The position numbers and the translations under genes are program-made. The notes beneath the pieces were generated by a model, which saw only the letters and a list, made by a program, of their open reading frames with translations, made no database searches and was not told the origin of the DNA. From an uncultured Clostridia bacterium (GTDB taxonomy: Bacteria > Bacillota > Clostridia > Oscillospirales > Acutalibacteraceae): a stretch of 36,010 bases of DNA. How positions within the stretch are numbered: the stretch's first letter is position 1; each line of letters starts with the position of its first letter. The DNA is taken from NCBI GenBank assembly GCA_945863885.1, contig CAMAZY010000028.1:1-36010 (forward strand), given 5' to 3'. Positions 13,510 through 20,892 of the stretch are shown here, piece by piece.

Positions 13510-13785
13510 ATGAAAATCTACATAGCCGGTAAGATCACCGGGAACGAGAACTACCGCGAAGAATTCGCAAAGGCGCAGGCAGAATTACAAAAGAACGGTC
13601 ACATCGTACTCAACCCGGCGGTGTTGCCGGGGGGGCTGACGAAAGCCGAGTATATGCGGCTGTGCTTTCAGATGATTGATATCGCCGATCAGGTGGTACT
13701 ACTTCCCGGGTGGCAGGACAGCGAGGGGGCACGGCTGGAAGAACAGTATTGCCGGTATATCGGAAAGGAGGTTGAATATTTATGA
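13510..13785 (+). CDS. DUF4406 nucleoside 2-deoxyribosyltransferase-like protein
   Basis: The start is the ATG at 13510 after ACAGGAGG (91 residues), not the in-frame ATG at 13447 inside the previous gene. The sequence is typical DUF4406: KIYIAGKITGNENYREEF (2-19), then LNPAVLPGGLTKAEYMRLCF, MIDIADQVVLLPGWQDSEGA, and RLEEQYC. The family has the nucleoside 2-deoxyribosyltransferase/MazG-partner fold, with the IAGKITG loop binding the nucleotide. A role in nucleotide salvage or clean-up during phage replication is likely. Confidence 0.85.
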   Translation: MKIYIAGKITGNENYREEFAKAQAELQKNGHIVLNPAVLPGGLTKAEYMRLCFQMIDIADQVVLLPGWQDSEGARLEEQYCRYIGKEVEYL

Positions 13786-13964
13786 GTTTTGCAGACGCAT
13801 TCACGCCGGAAGACCGGGTGACGGTGAGATTTTCAGACTTTCACAACATGATGTATGAAGCCGCAAAAGCTGAGTTGATTGAAGCGGCCGTACACGCTAA
13901 CGTCCCGAACAGATATATTCGGGATATGCTCAGCATGAGAGATGAAAGGAACGATGAAACATGA
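13782..13964 (+). CDS. Small hypothetical phage protein
   Basis: This 60-residue ORF overlaps both neighbours by ATGA, so it is surely in the operon. The sequence MSFADAFTPEDRVTVRFSDF, then HNMMYEAAKAELIEAAVHAN, then IRDMLSMRDE is helical and acidic. Similar short proteins sit in early regions of Clostridia phages. The function is unknown. Confidence 0.65.
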   Translation: MSFADAFTPEDRVTVRFSDFHNMMYEAAKAELIEAAVHANVPNRYIRDMLSMRDERNDET

Positions 13965-14299
13965 TTCATGCACTGAAATGCGCGACGGAATATTTTAAAG
14001 ATGTAATTTCCGGGAAGAAAACTTTTGAAATCAGAATAAATGACAGAACGTACGAGGTCGGAGATCTTCTTGCTTTGAATGAGTACGACATGGAACATGA
14101 GGTATACACCGGAGCAAGCTGTCTTGTTCATATTGATTACATACTCAATAACAGCGATTATTGCAAGGACGGTTTTATTGTCATGAGCATTAAGCCGTGT
14201 GAGGTTCGCAAAAGCGGATCACCGTATGATGAGATAAAAGGTTACAGCGTTCCATTTGCATCGTATGCAAACAAAAAAGAGGAAAGCAGCCGGACTTAA
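13961..14299 (+). CDS. DUF3850 (ASCH/PUA-like) protein
   Basis: The 112-residue protein fits DUF3850, an ASCH/PUA-like RNA- or modified-base-binding fold: HALKCATEYFKDVISGKKTF (3-22), EIRINDRTYEVGDLLALNEY (23-42), then a VHIDYIL strand and DGFIVMSIKP. ASCH domains bind RNA or modified cytidines. The end of this gene (14273-14299) is covered by the antisense small RNA described below. It is the last gene of the 4023-14299 operon, which runs with overlaps throughout. Confidence 0.82.
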   Translation: MIHALKCATEYFKDVISGKKTFEIRINDRTYEVGDLLALNEYDMEHEVYTGASCLVHIDYILNNSDYCKDGFIVMSIKPCEVRKSGSPYDEIKGYSVPFASYANKKEESSRT

Positions 14300-14345
14300 A
14301 TGTCCGACTGCTCAAAAATGAAGAAGTGCAAAAAGCACCTGAAGC
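14273..14345 (-). ncRNA. Candidate 73-nt antisense small RNA upstream of the HUH replication gene
   Basis: A perfect-consensus promoter (14352-14380) points leftward. About 33 nt after the predicted start (14345) comes the hairpin AGCAGTCGGAC (14312-14302), ATTTAA loop, GTCCGGCTGCT (14295-14285), followed by TTCCTCTTTTTT (to 14273), a standard terminator. A second small hairpin GTGC-TTTTT-GCAC precedes it (14338-14326). No minus-strand gene exists here. The RNA would pair with the 3' end of the DUF3850 message and with the leader of the HUH gene at 14455, the arrangement of countertranscribed RNAs that limit rolling-circle replication. The RNA is predicted, not observed. Confidence 0.65.
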
Positions 14346-14387
14346 AAATATATTATAGCATTTTGCGCTTCTTTTGTCAAATTTTTT
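14323..14387 (+). terminator. Plus-strand hairpin/terminator in the leader of the HUH gene
   Basis: GAAGTGCAAAA (14323-14333) pairs with TTTTGCGCTTC (14361-14371) over 11 bp with one G-U, then TTTTGTCAAATTTTTT follows. It would end the early operon or act as an attenuator before the HUH gene. Its left arm overlaps the small hairpin GTGC/GCAC (14326-14338), so the two are mutually exclusive, and both lie in the region complementary to the antisense RNA. The remaining gap to 14454 holds only a GCGGC/GCCGC hairpin and the HUH ribosome site. Confidence 0.5.
14352..14380 (-). promoter_or_regulatory. Perfect-consensus sigma-70 promoter, leftward
   Basis: On the minus strand TTGACA (14380-14375) and TATAAT (14357-14352) both match consensus at 6/6 with exactly 17 bp between them. 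It is the strongest promoter seen in the window by eye, yet no leftward gene lies downstream of it; only the terminator hairpin at 14312-14285 does. This implies a highly transcribed small RNA. Confidence 0.8.
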
Positions 14388-14454
14388 CGGGCGGCGGAAA
14401 GCCGCTTAAAGAGTCCATAAACTATGATAACTTTAGGACACGAAGGAGCGAAAA

Positions 14455-15180
14455 ATGGCATACATAGAAAGGCGGGTCTATGCCGGGAAAACCGTTGAGG
14501 TCAAACGGTACCACACGCGAAATCAGAAAAGCAAGGGTCAGCCGAGAATCAGAAAAGAGCCGACGACCGAAGAACGCAAAGAAGCTAACCTGCGGCAGTG
14601 CGAAGAAAAGCTTCGGCAGAAGCTCAACGAGAACTTCAGCGAAAACGACCTGCTTGTCACGTTGAGTTACAGAAAAGAAAACGGAAACAAAACCCGGACA
14701 GTCGAACAGATGAGAGAGGACAAGCGTCTGTTTTTACGGAAGCTTCGAAAATGCTACCGCGATGCGGGCAAGGAATTGAAATTCGCCTATGTGCCGGAGA
14801 TCGGACCGTTAGGGTCGCGGCATCATCATATTGTACTAAGCGGAATTGACCCGAAGATTATAAAAGACTGCTGGCCGTTCGGATTTGTCGATTTCAAGTA
14901 TCTTGAAAAAAGCGGCAATTACAAGAAAATCGCAAGCTATTTCATCAAATACAGCGAAAAGACGTTCCGTACCGTCGGGCGCCTTGCCGGTCAGCGGTAC
15001 TCGTGTTCACGAAACCTTCGCGAGCCAAAAGTCAAAAAAACCGTTGTGTCCAAAGCTGACACGTTTGCAAAAAACGTCAGAGTGCCGAAAGGATATTATC
15101 TTGACAGCGAAAGCGAACGCTTCGGCGTGGATCTGTACGGGAACGCATTTCACAGCTATATTCTTGTCAGATTGGAGTGA
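14455..15180 (+). CDS. HUH endonuclease, rolling-circle replication initiator-like
   Basis: The 241-residue protein contains the HUH metal-binding motif RHHHIVLSG (122-130) and a downstream helix with candidate nucleophile tyrosines Y162 and Y166 (KKIASYFIKYSEKT, 157-170), the order seen in Rep proteins of rolling-circle plasmids and ssDNA phages. DLLVTLSYRK (65-74) matches the first conserved Rep strand. RYSCSRNLREPKV is shared, as I recall, by the rolling-circle replication-associated family. ACGAAGGAGCG precedes the ATG. It is probably the replication initiator, nicking the prophage origin. The origin itself is not recognised. Confidence 0.82.
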   Translation: MAYIERRVYAGKTVEVKRYHTRNQKSKGQPRIRKEPTTEERKEANLRQCEEKLRQKLNENFSENDLLVTLSYRKENGNKTRTVEQMREDKRLFLRKLRKCYRDAGKELKFAYVPEIGPLGSRHHHIVLSGIDPKIIKDCWPFGFVDFKYLEKSGNYKKIASYFIKYSEKTFRTVGRLAGQRYSCSRNLREPKVKKTVVSKADTFAKNVRVPKGYYLDSESERFGVDLYGNAFHSYILVRLE

Positions 15181-15187
15181 AAAAAAC

Positions 15188-15703
15188 ATGGAAATTACGA
15201 TCAAAAATGAAGAATTGAGCGAAGACGAACTCAAACGGAGGTTCGAATTTTTAAAGCGCGCCGGGTATAACGGAAAATCGTTGCCGGAAGACTTTGAAGC
15301 AGACAGCGTTGATCTCGACTACGTTGAAAAGGTCAAGAGGGTTTACAGCAATTTCAGATTGCAGATTAAAAGTGAAGAGGAATCGAAGCACATCATAGAC
15401 CGATATTTCAACACATACAAGACCGACAAGGCAGTCTATCTTCTGAGGTTGGAAAGCGCAAAAGCCGTTCTTGAAACGAGGAAAAAGACAGGTCAGCTTA
15501 CAAGGCGGATGAGTACGTTCGATTTTGATACATACAAAGAAGCCGAAAACCTGATTTATCAGCTGCTTGAAGTAACGCTTGACAGACCGACAGCGGACAG
15601 CATGAAGCCGTTTCTTGAATATCTGAAAACAGGGTGCAAACCGCCAAAGGAGGTGACGACAGATGATCAACACGATAACGCTGATGGGGAGGCTTGTGCG
15701 TGA
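15188..15703 (+). CDS. Hypothetical protein between HUH and SSB genes
   Basis: I start at the ATG at 15188, seven nt after the HUH stop, with GGAGTGA before it (171 residues). A longer frame from 14885 only overlaps the HUH gene. It is a charged, helical protein (ELKRRFEFLKRAGYNG, YVEKVKRVYSNFRLQI, AVYLLRLESAKAVLETRKK). Its end overlaps the ssb start by 41 bases. Position suggests a replication accessory factor; no family is recognised. Confidence 0.65.
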   Translation: MEITIKNEELSEDELKRRFEFLKRAGYNGKSLPEDFEADSVDLDYVEKVKRVYSNFRLQIKSEEESKHIIDRYFNTYKTDKAVYLLRLESAKAVLETRKKTGQLTRRMSTFDFDTYKEAENLIYQLLEVTLDRPTADSMKPFLEYLKTGCKPPKEVTTDDQHDNADGEACA

Positions 15704-16103
15704 CCCGGAACTGAGGACAACGCAAAGCGGGAAAGAAGTTGCATCTTTCACCGTTGCCGTGCAGAGAAGCCGAAGCAAAAACGGAGAGACAGACTTTATT
15801 CCGATTGTTGTATGGGAGAAGACCGCAAAATTCGTTTGTGATTACTTCCGCAAAGGATCAATGATCGCCGTGACGGGTTCTTTGCAGACACGAAACTACA
15901 CAGACGGTGACGGATATAAAAGAACCGCTTTTGAAGTGATTGCCAACGAGGTTTCATTCTGCGGTTCGAAAGAAAAGGCAGATGAAAGCGCACGGGAAAT
16001 CCAAAAGGATAGAGAGTTTATTGCCGACATGAACAATTCAGTTCATGAGGGCTTTTCACAGAATGCAGATTTTGAATATATCGAAGAATATGACGAATTT
16101 TAA
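15663..16103 (+). CDS. ssb: Single-stranded DNA-binding protein
   Basis: The 146-residue product is a clear SSB with one OB fold: MINTITLMGRLVRDPELRTT (1-20), then SFTVAVQR, FIPIVVWEKTAKFVCDYF and GSMIAVTGSLQTRNYTDGDG. The C-terminal tail is acidic and ends YIEEYDEF, a degenerate form of the DDDIPF peptide used to recruit partner proteins. GGAGGTGACGAC precedes the ATG. It coats ssDNA made during replication or recombination, consistent with a rolling-circle initiator next door. Confidence 0.96.
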   Translation: MINTITLMGRLVRDPELRTTQSGKEVASFTVAVQRSRSKNGETDFIPIVVWEKTAKFVCDYFRKGSMIAVTGSLQTRNYTDGDGYKRTAFEVIANEVSFCGSKEKADESAREIQKDREFIADMNNSVHEGFSQNADFEYIEEYDEF

Positions 16104-16113
16104 GGAGAGTTGA

Positions 16114-16488
16114 ATGTACAGCGAGCTGATACCAACCGAGGACGAAGAACAGGAAGCATTGTTCAGATGGCTTGCTTTTGCGTCAAACCGTCAGCCGGAA
16201 TTACGGTTGATGATTCATATTCCGAATGAGGGCAAGCGGTCAGAACGGCAAGGCGCGAAGATGAAAAAAATCGGACTTCGAAAGGGCGTTCCGGATTTAT
16301 TCTTGCCGGTGCCGAAAGGAAAATATCATGGGCTATGGATTGAGATGAAACGGATGAAAGGCTCAAAAACAAGCAAAGAGCAGAAAGAATGGATTGAAGC
16401 ACTGAACAGACAGGGGTATTTTGCCGCTGTCTGTTTGGGTTGGTTAGAAGCAAAACAAACGATTGAACGGTATATGAAGGGAGAATAA
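16114..16488 (+). CDS. VRR-NUC domain nuclease
   Basis: At 124 residues this is a stand-alone VRR-NUC protein of the PD-(D/E)XK superfamily. Active-site residues are visible: GVPDLFLP (58-65, D61), GLWIEMKR (73-80, E77 and K79), then KTSKEQKEWIEALNRQGY (85-102, Q90). Such phage proteins cut branched or damaged DNA (Holliday-junction-like) during replication and recombination. It lies 10 nt after ssb in the same operon. The ribosome site GGAGAG lies upstream. Confidence 0.93.
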   Translation: MYSELIPTEDEEQEALFRWLAFASNRQPELRLMIHIPNEGKRSERQGAKMKKIGLRKGVPDLFLPVPKGKYHGLWIEMKRMKGSKTSKEQKEWIEALNRQGYFAAVCLGWLEAKQTIERYMKGE

Positions 16489-16489
16489 C

Positions 16490-16894
16490 ATGACGCTTAA
16501 GGATTTCAGAAAGCTGAATATTTTGAATTATCAGATCGAAAGCCTGAAAGAGAAGATCGAGAAGGCAAGATCACAAGCCGAAAAGTGCACGGTTTCATAT
16601 AGTGCAGAACCGAAAGGGTCAAACGGAAAAAACAGCAAAGAAGAAGAGTACATAAGGCTGATTGACCTGAAAGGACAGCTTATTTCGGCGCAATGTAAAC
16701 TTAATGCGATCATGAGGGCATACGACAGGATCGACGATATCCTTGTCAAAACTGCGTTGAATCTCAAGTATGATATCGAGCATTTCGGAAGAAATCAGAT
16801 TTCATGGACGGCCGTTGCTATGCAGATCGGAGGAGGGAACACAGGTGACGGAATCAGAATGTACTGTAAAAGATATCTTGAAAAAAATATTTAA
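16490..16894 (+). CDS. ArpU/RinA-like late-gene transcriptional activator
   Basis: The 134-residue protein has an N-terminal helical part (LKDFRKLNILNYQIESLKEK) and a C-terminal sigma-70 region-4-like part (YDRIDDILVKTALNLKYDIE, then ISWTAVAMQIGGGNTGDGIR). That matches the family of small Firmicutes phage regulators (ArpU, RinA, DUF1492-like) that sit at the end of the early operon, just before terminase, and switch on the late genes. Repeats that could be its site follow at once (16896-16912). The assignment is by pattern and position. Confidence 0.7.
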   Translation: MTLKDFRKLNILNYQIESLKEKIEKARSQAEKCTVSYSAEPKGSNGKNSKEEEYIRLIDLKGQLISAQCKLNAIMRAYDRIDDILVKTALNLKYDIEHFGRNQISWTAVAMQIGGGNTGDGIRMYCKRYLEKNI

Positions 16895-16895
16895 G

Positions 16896-16912
16896 TTGTT
16901 CGTTTTGTTCGT
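16896..16912. promoter_or_regulatory. Direct repeat, candidate activator site of the late region
   Basis: TTGTTCGT occurs at 16896-16903 and again at 16905-16912, a 9-bp period, right after the activator gene. TTATGTGTTAAGATTGTATCAT follows in an AT-rich stretch, without a clean -35/-10 pair of its own. Activator-dependent late promoters often lack a good -35, so this could be the late promoter, but evidence is thin. Confidence 0.3.
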
Positions 16913-16943
16913 GTTTTATGTGTTAAGATTGTATCATCGAAAA

Positions 16944-16978
16944 AGGCAGCGGGAAAACCTGTTGCCTTTATTATTTTG
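16944..16978 (+). terminator. Rho-independent terminator between early and late regions
   Basis: AGGCAGCGGG (16944-16953) pairs with CCTGTTGCCT (16958-16967), ten pairs with two G-U, around an AAAA loop, and is followed by TTTATTATTTT. It separates the replication and regulator operon from HNH-terminase. Late transcription must start after it or read through it. Confidence 0.8.
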
Positions 16979-16989
16979 CAGGTGAAAAA

Positions 16990-17364
16990 ATGTTGAAGTC
17001 ATGCAAGATATGCGGGCGGATTCACGAGGAAAATATCACATGTCCGCAGAAAAGAAGCAAGAAAAACGACAGTGAAGCGAACCGGTTCAGAGGGTCGAAA
17101 AGCTGGAAGCGAAAACGTCAGTTGATTAAAGCGCGTGACAAGTATATGTGTGTATATTGCAGACATATAAACCATGACATCACGAAAGATAAATTCAACT
17201 ACCAAGATATCAGCGTACACCATATAGTGCCTATTGAAGAGGACTATGACAGACGGCTCGACGATGACAATCTGATCACGTTATGTCGGCATCATCATGA
17301 GCAGGCAGAAGCAGGCAAGATATCAAGACAGGTGCTTTTTGATTTAATATATCCCCCCGGTTAA
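16990..17364 (+). CDS. HNH endonuclease (packaging-associated)
   Basis: The 124 residues contain a complete HNH motif: CVYC (54-57), VHHIVPI (76-82), DDNLITLCRHHHEQA (92-106), with C54, C57 and C99 as structural zinc ligands and H78, N94 and H103 in the active-site region. An extra N-terminal CKICGRIHEENITC is a second potential zinc site. In HK97-type phages with cos ends, an HNH protein next to the small terminase is needed for DNA cleavage during packaging; this gene stands just before terS. AGGTGAAAAA precedes the ATG. Confidence 0.93.
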   Translation: MLKSCKICGRIHEENITCPQKRSKKNDSEANRFRGSKSWKRKRQLIKARDKYMCVYCRHINHDITKDKFNYQDISVHHIVPIEEDYDRRLDDDNLITLCRHHHEQAEAGKISRQVLFDLIYPPG

Positions 17365-17377
17365 TCGGGGAGATTTT

Positions 17378-17414
17378 GCCGTCGCGGGAGACCACCGACG
17401 GCCTACCTTTTTTT
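17378..17414 (+). terminator. Hairpin with T-run between HNH and terminase genes
   Basis: GCCGTCG (17378-17384) pairs with CGACGGC (17396-17402) around an 11-nt loop, followed by CTACC and TTTTTTT (17408-17414). A smaller hairpin CCCCG/CGGGG lies just before (17355-17370). It looks like a terminator, yet packaging genes follow directly. It may instead be a structured part of the packaging (cos) region. No clear promoter is visible in 17415-17462. Confidence 0.55.
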
Positions 17415-17462
17415 ACAGCGTTTTTTAAAAATGAAGATTTTTAGGTGAGAGAGGGTGAGAAG

Positions 17463-17915
17463 ATGGCGCGGCCATGTAAGCCGATAGGGGTACAGACGGG
17501 AGCAAAAACGAAAGAGGACGTTGAAAGAAGAAGCAATAATGAAGACGCGATTTCGGGCGGGAAAGACAAGATAGATAAGCCGAAAACGAAGCTTTCGAAG
17601 GAGCAGAAAAAAATCAGGAAGACGCTTGTTGAAGAGCTTTCGAATGTGCTGACGAATGTCGACGCGTATATTCTCGATCAGTGCTGTATTGCGATTGACA
17701 GATTGCAGAAAATTGAGCAGGAAATCAACGAAAATCCGGATTTTATGTACCGAAAAGATGTCATTTCGGCGAAAAAGCAGTATTTTTCGGAGTTCGTCAG
17801 GCTCTGCACCGAGCTTTCCATGTCGCCGCAGTCACGGGCGAAGATTGCGAACGCGCTACCTGCGGCAAAAAGCGAAAATCCGCTGATGAAGCTTTTGAGG
17901 GACGATGACGATTAA
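17463..17915 (+). CDS. terS: Terminase small subunit, P27 family
   Basis: I start at the ATG at 17463 (150 residues), preceded by GAGAGAGGGTGAGAAG. The N-terminus is basic (MARPCKPIGVQTGAKTKED). The P27-type core begins near residue 50 (RKTLVEELSNVLTNVDAYILD, IAIDRLQKIEQEI), followed by VRLCTELSMSPQSRAKIANA and an acidic end DDDD. Small terminases bind the packaging site and load the large subunit. It overlaps terL, and both are in the usual order after HNH. Confidence 0.88.
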   Translation: MARPCKPIGVQTGAKTKEDVERRSNNEDAISGGKDKIDKPKTKLSKEQKKIRKTLVEELSNVLTNVDAYILDQCCIAIDRLQKIEQEINENPDFMYRKDVISAKKQYFSEFVRLCTELSMSPQSRAKIANALPAAKSENPLMKLLRDDDD

Positions 17916-19587
17916 CCCGGGAATCACCTACTGCGAAAAAGCGGCAAAAGGCGGCGTCACAACGCCGAAGTATGTCAAAAAGCAGGCGAAAAAGCTTCTT
18001 CCGATTCTTCAGGGCAAGGACAGGGACTTTTTTCTTGACGAAAAGAAGCTTCGGAAGATTGAAGACCTGCTGATGATTCTCAGGATGCCGAAGGGTCTTT
18101 CGGTCGGAAAGCCGATCGGCGAGTGTCTTGCAGGGTTTCAGTGGCTTTTGATTATCGCCGCACTGTGTGTTGTGCGGCGCGATAATCCGAAAAAGCGCAA
18201 ATATACGAACGTGCTTCTTGAAATAGCACGAAAGAACGGTAAGACCTTCATTGTTGCCGTTCTTTTTATTTTGCTGTTTTTTTATGAGCCGAAATTTTCA
18301 CGCTTCTTTTCGGTCGCGCCGGACGGAACCTTGAGCCGCGAAATCAAGCAGGCAATCGAGGAGATCATCCGGTTTAACGCGGATGTATTCGAGATGAACC
18401 AAAGCTCGGCATTCTTCAAAATCAAGCGCGACGAGATTTTATTCTATCTCAAAAAAAGCAGTTATGTGCCGCTCAACTACTCGAACAGCCGACTTGACGG
18501 ACGACTGCCGAATGTCTTCTTGTGCGACGAGGTCGGCGGACTTCCGAACAGCTACGCTTTTGAAGCGATGCGCTCCGGTCAGCTGACGATTTTAAACAAG
18601 TTAGGCTTTCTCATTTCAACGAAATACCCGACAAGCGACAATCCGTTTGAAAACGAGGTGGAGCTTGCGAAGAAGATGCTGGACGGAAAATACAAGGACG
18701 ACGAGACCTTCGCGCTGTTATACGAGCCGGACAACCCGAAAAAATGGCAGTCGGACAAGAACGTCATCTATCACGCGAATCCGCTTGCGCTGATTGTGCC
18801 GGAAATCTTCGAAGAGCTTTTGAAGAAAAGGGCAAGAGCCATCGAAAGCCCGGCGGCTCGTGAAAACTTCCTGTGCAAGCACTGCAACATCATTTATCAG
18901 GGAATCGGCACCGAAAGCTATATTCCGGTTGATGTTGTCAAAAAATGCCGGGCGCAGAAAATCAGCTTCGAAGGGCTTAGCGTCTATGTCGGCGTTGACC
19001 TTGCGATGACGAACGACAACTGCAGCGTGTCGATTGTCGCTTGTGACGAGGAAAACCGGATATACGCCGATGTGTACACATTCATTCCGGCCGGAAGAAT
19101 CGAAGAAAAGAGCAAGTTTGAGCGCATCGACTACCGTCAGTTTATCGAAAGCGGCAAGTGCATCGCCTGCGGCGACATGACGGTCGATTATCCGGTCGTT
19201 GAAAAGTTTGTCTTTGACATTCCGAAGAAATTCGGGTGCACGATTACGGCGATCGGCTATGACCGATACAACGCGCTGTCCTCGGCGCAAAAGTGGGACG
19301 AGAGGTTCACGACCGTGCAGATCCGGCAGCATTCGGACACGCTTCACCCGCCGACGAAGCTTTTAAAAGAAAAGATTTTAAACGGCGAGTTTTTCTACGA
19401 AAAGAACAAGCTTCTTGAAATCAACTTCGAAAATGCGCGGTGCACCTACGACACCAACATGAATTTATACGTTAACAAAAAGCGGTCAAACGGCAAGGTC
19501 GATATGGTCGTTTCGACAATCAACGGAGTGTATCTGCTTCAGCAGGATATCATTTTTGACACCGACTTTGTTGTTCAGACAGCATAA
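17905..19587 (+). CDS. terL: Terminase large subunit (ATPase-nuclease)
   Basis: The 560-residue packaging motor has Walker A ARKNGKT (108-114), Walker B VFLCDE (204-209), the coupling region NKLGFLISTKYPTSDNPF, and a C-terminal RNase H-like nuclease starting VYVGVDLAMTNDNCSV with further acidic residues (GDMTVDYPVV, KVDMVVSTI). Length and motifs fit HK97-like Terminase_1. Its ATG overlaps the terS stop. It cuts concatemers and pumps DNA into the prohead through the portal encoded next. Confidence 0.96.
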   Translation: MTINPGITYCEKAAKGGVTTPKYVKKQAKKLLPILQGKDRDFFLDEKKLRKIEDLLMILRMPKGLSVGKPIGECLAGFQWLLIIAALCVVRRDNPKKRKYTNVLLEIARKNGKTFIVAVLFILLFFYEPKFSRFFSVAPDGTLSREIKQAIEEIIRFNADVFEMNQSSAFFKIKRDEILFYLKKSSYVPLNYSNSRLDGRLPNVFLCDEVGGLPNSYAFEAMRSGQLTILNKLGFLISTKYPTSDNPFENEVELAKKMLDGKYKDDETFALLYEPDNPKKWQSDKNVIYHANPLALIVPEIFEELLKKRARAIESPAARENFLCKHCNIIYQGIGTESYIPVDVVKKCRAQKISFEGLSVYVGVDLAMTNDNCSVSIVACDEENRIYADVYTFIPAGRIEEKSKFERIDYRQFIESGKCIACGDMTVDYPVVEKFVFDIPKKFGCTITAIGYDRYNALSSAQKWDERFTTVQIRQHSDTLHPPTKLLKEKILNGEFFYEKNKLLEINFENARCTYDTNMNLYVNKKRSNGKVDMVVSTINGVYLLQQDIIFDTDFVVQTA

Positions 19588-19596
19588 GGAGAAAAC

Positions 19597-20892
19597 ATGG
19601 GAATTATCAGCGATTATTTTGAACGGCGCGCCGAAGAGCGAAAAAGAGCGTTCGATGAGGGCACTGTGCTGACGCCGCAGGGCGTTCAGACGGAAAGTCA
19701 GTTTCTGTCCGCCGCGCTTTCCGACACGGTGATTACCAAGGAAAAAGCCTTGCAGATTCCGACCGTTAAAGCCGGGCTGGGGCTTATTAAAGGCGTGGTA
19801 CGGCAGACGCCGATCAGGCTTTACCGAAAAGACGAAGCCGGAAAGATTCACGAGGTCACAGACGACAGAAGAACCAGAATTTTAAACACCGAAACCGGCG
19901 ACACGCTCAACGCTTCGCAGATGTGGGACGCACTCATTGAAGACTATTTTATTTTGGGCGGGGGTTACGCCTATATCAATCAGCGCGGCAACGAATACCG
20001 GTCGATTCACTACGTCGAGAACGAGGAAGTCACGGTTGTTGACAACAACGACCCGATTTTCAAGGACTATGATATTTTAGTCAGGTCAGGCCGGTACAAG
20101 CCGTTTCAGTTTCTCAAAATCCTACGCGACACAAAAGATGGCGCGCGCGGCGTGGGCATCGTACACGAAAACGACCTTCTGATGAAGGTCATGTACAACT
20201 CTCTCAAGTTCGAAAACAACCTCGTTGCGACAGGCGGCAACAAGAAAGGCTTTCTCAAGTCCGCCAAGACTCTTGCCGATTCGATGATTCAAAAGCTCAA
20301 GGAAGCATGGAGAAAGCTTTATTCTTCAAGCAGTGAGAACATTGTCGTTTTAAATAACGGTCTTGAATTTCAGGAAAGCTCCAACACGAGCGTTGAAATG
20401 CAGCTGAACGAAAACAAGACGTCAAACGCCGTTGAAGTCGCGAAGATTTTAAACATTCCGCCGGGCATGCTTTCGGGCGCGGGGACTTCCTCTTCGAGTG
20501 AGGACGACAAAGCGAAGTTTGTTGACTTTTGCGCGATTCCGTTTTTCTGCGTGATTGAAAACGCTTTAAACCGCGACTTCCTGCTTGAAAGCGAAAAGGA
20601 CAGCATGTTCTTCCGCTTCGACACGACGGAGCTGAAAAAAGGCTCCATGCTCGAACGGTATCAGGCGTATAAAATCGGCATCGAAACGAACGTCTTACAG
20701 GTCGATGACTGCCGCAAGAAAGAAAACCTTGAACCGACCGGACTTGACTTTTACAACATCGGACTTTCCGCCGTATTGTACGATCAGGAAAGCGGCAAGG
20801 TCTTTGTTCCGAACACCGGCGCGGTGTTCGACATGAACAAGGTCAAAGAGAAGGGAGGTGAAGAAAATGCTGAAAATCCAGTTGAGGAATGA
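19597..20892 (+). CDS. Portal protein, HK97 family
   Basis: The 431-residue protein fits the HK97 gp3 portal family: KALQIPTVKAGLGLIKGVVR near the N-terminus, LLMKVMYNSLKFENNLVATG and NGLEFQESSNTSVEMQLNEN in the middle, ILNIPPGMLSGAGTSSSSED (about 285-305), and an acidic C-terminal tail. A dodecamer of this protein forms the DNA channel at one capsid vertex. AAGGAG precedes the ATG. Its end overlaps the start of the protease gene. Confidence 0.94.
   Translation: MGIISDYFERRAEERKRAFDEGTVLTPQGVQTESQFLSAALSDTVITKEKALQIPTVKAGLGLIKGVVRQTPIRLYRKDEAGKIHEVTDDRRTRILNTETGDTLNASQMWDALIEDYFILGGGYAYINQRGNEYRSIHYVENEEVTVVDNNDPIFKDYDILVRSGRYKPFQFLKILRDTKDGARGVGIVHENDLLMKVMYNSLKFENNLVATGGNKKGFLKSAKTLADSMIQKLKEAWRKLYSSSSENIVVLNNGLEFQESSNTSVEMQLNENKTSNAVEVAKILNIPPGMLSGAGTSSSSEDDKAKFVDFCAIPFFCVIENALNRDFLLESEKDSMFFRFDTTELKKGSMLERYQAYKIGIETNVLQVDDCRKKENLEPTGLDFYNIGLSAVLYDQESGKVFVPNTGAVFDMNKVKEKGGEENAENPVEE

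Noticed and set aside
14300-14461. 53-codon plus-strand ORF in the HUH leader
   Set aside because: It has no ribosome binding site, begins inside a hairpin loop, and covers the antisense-RNA region and the HUH start. The RNA interpretation explains the sequence better.
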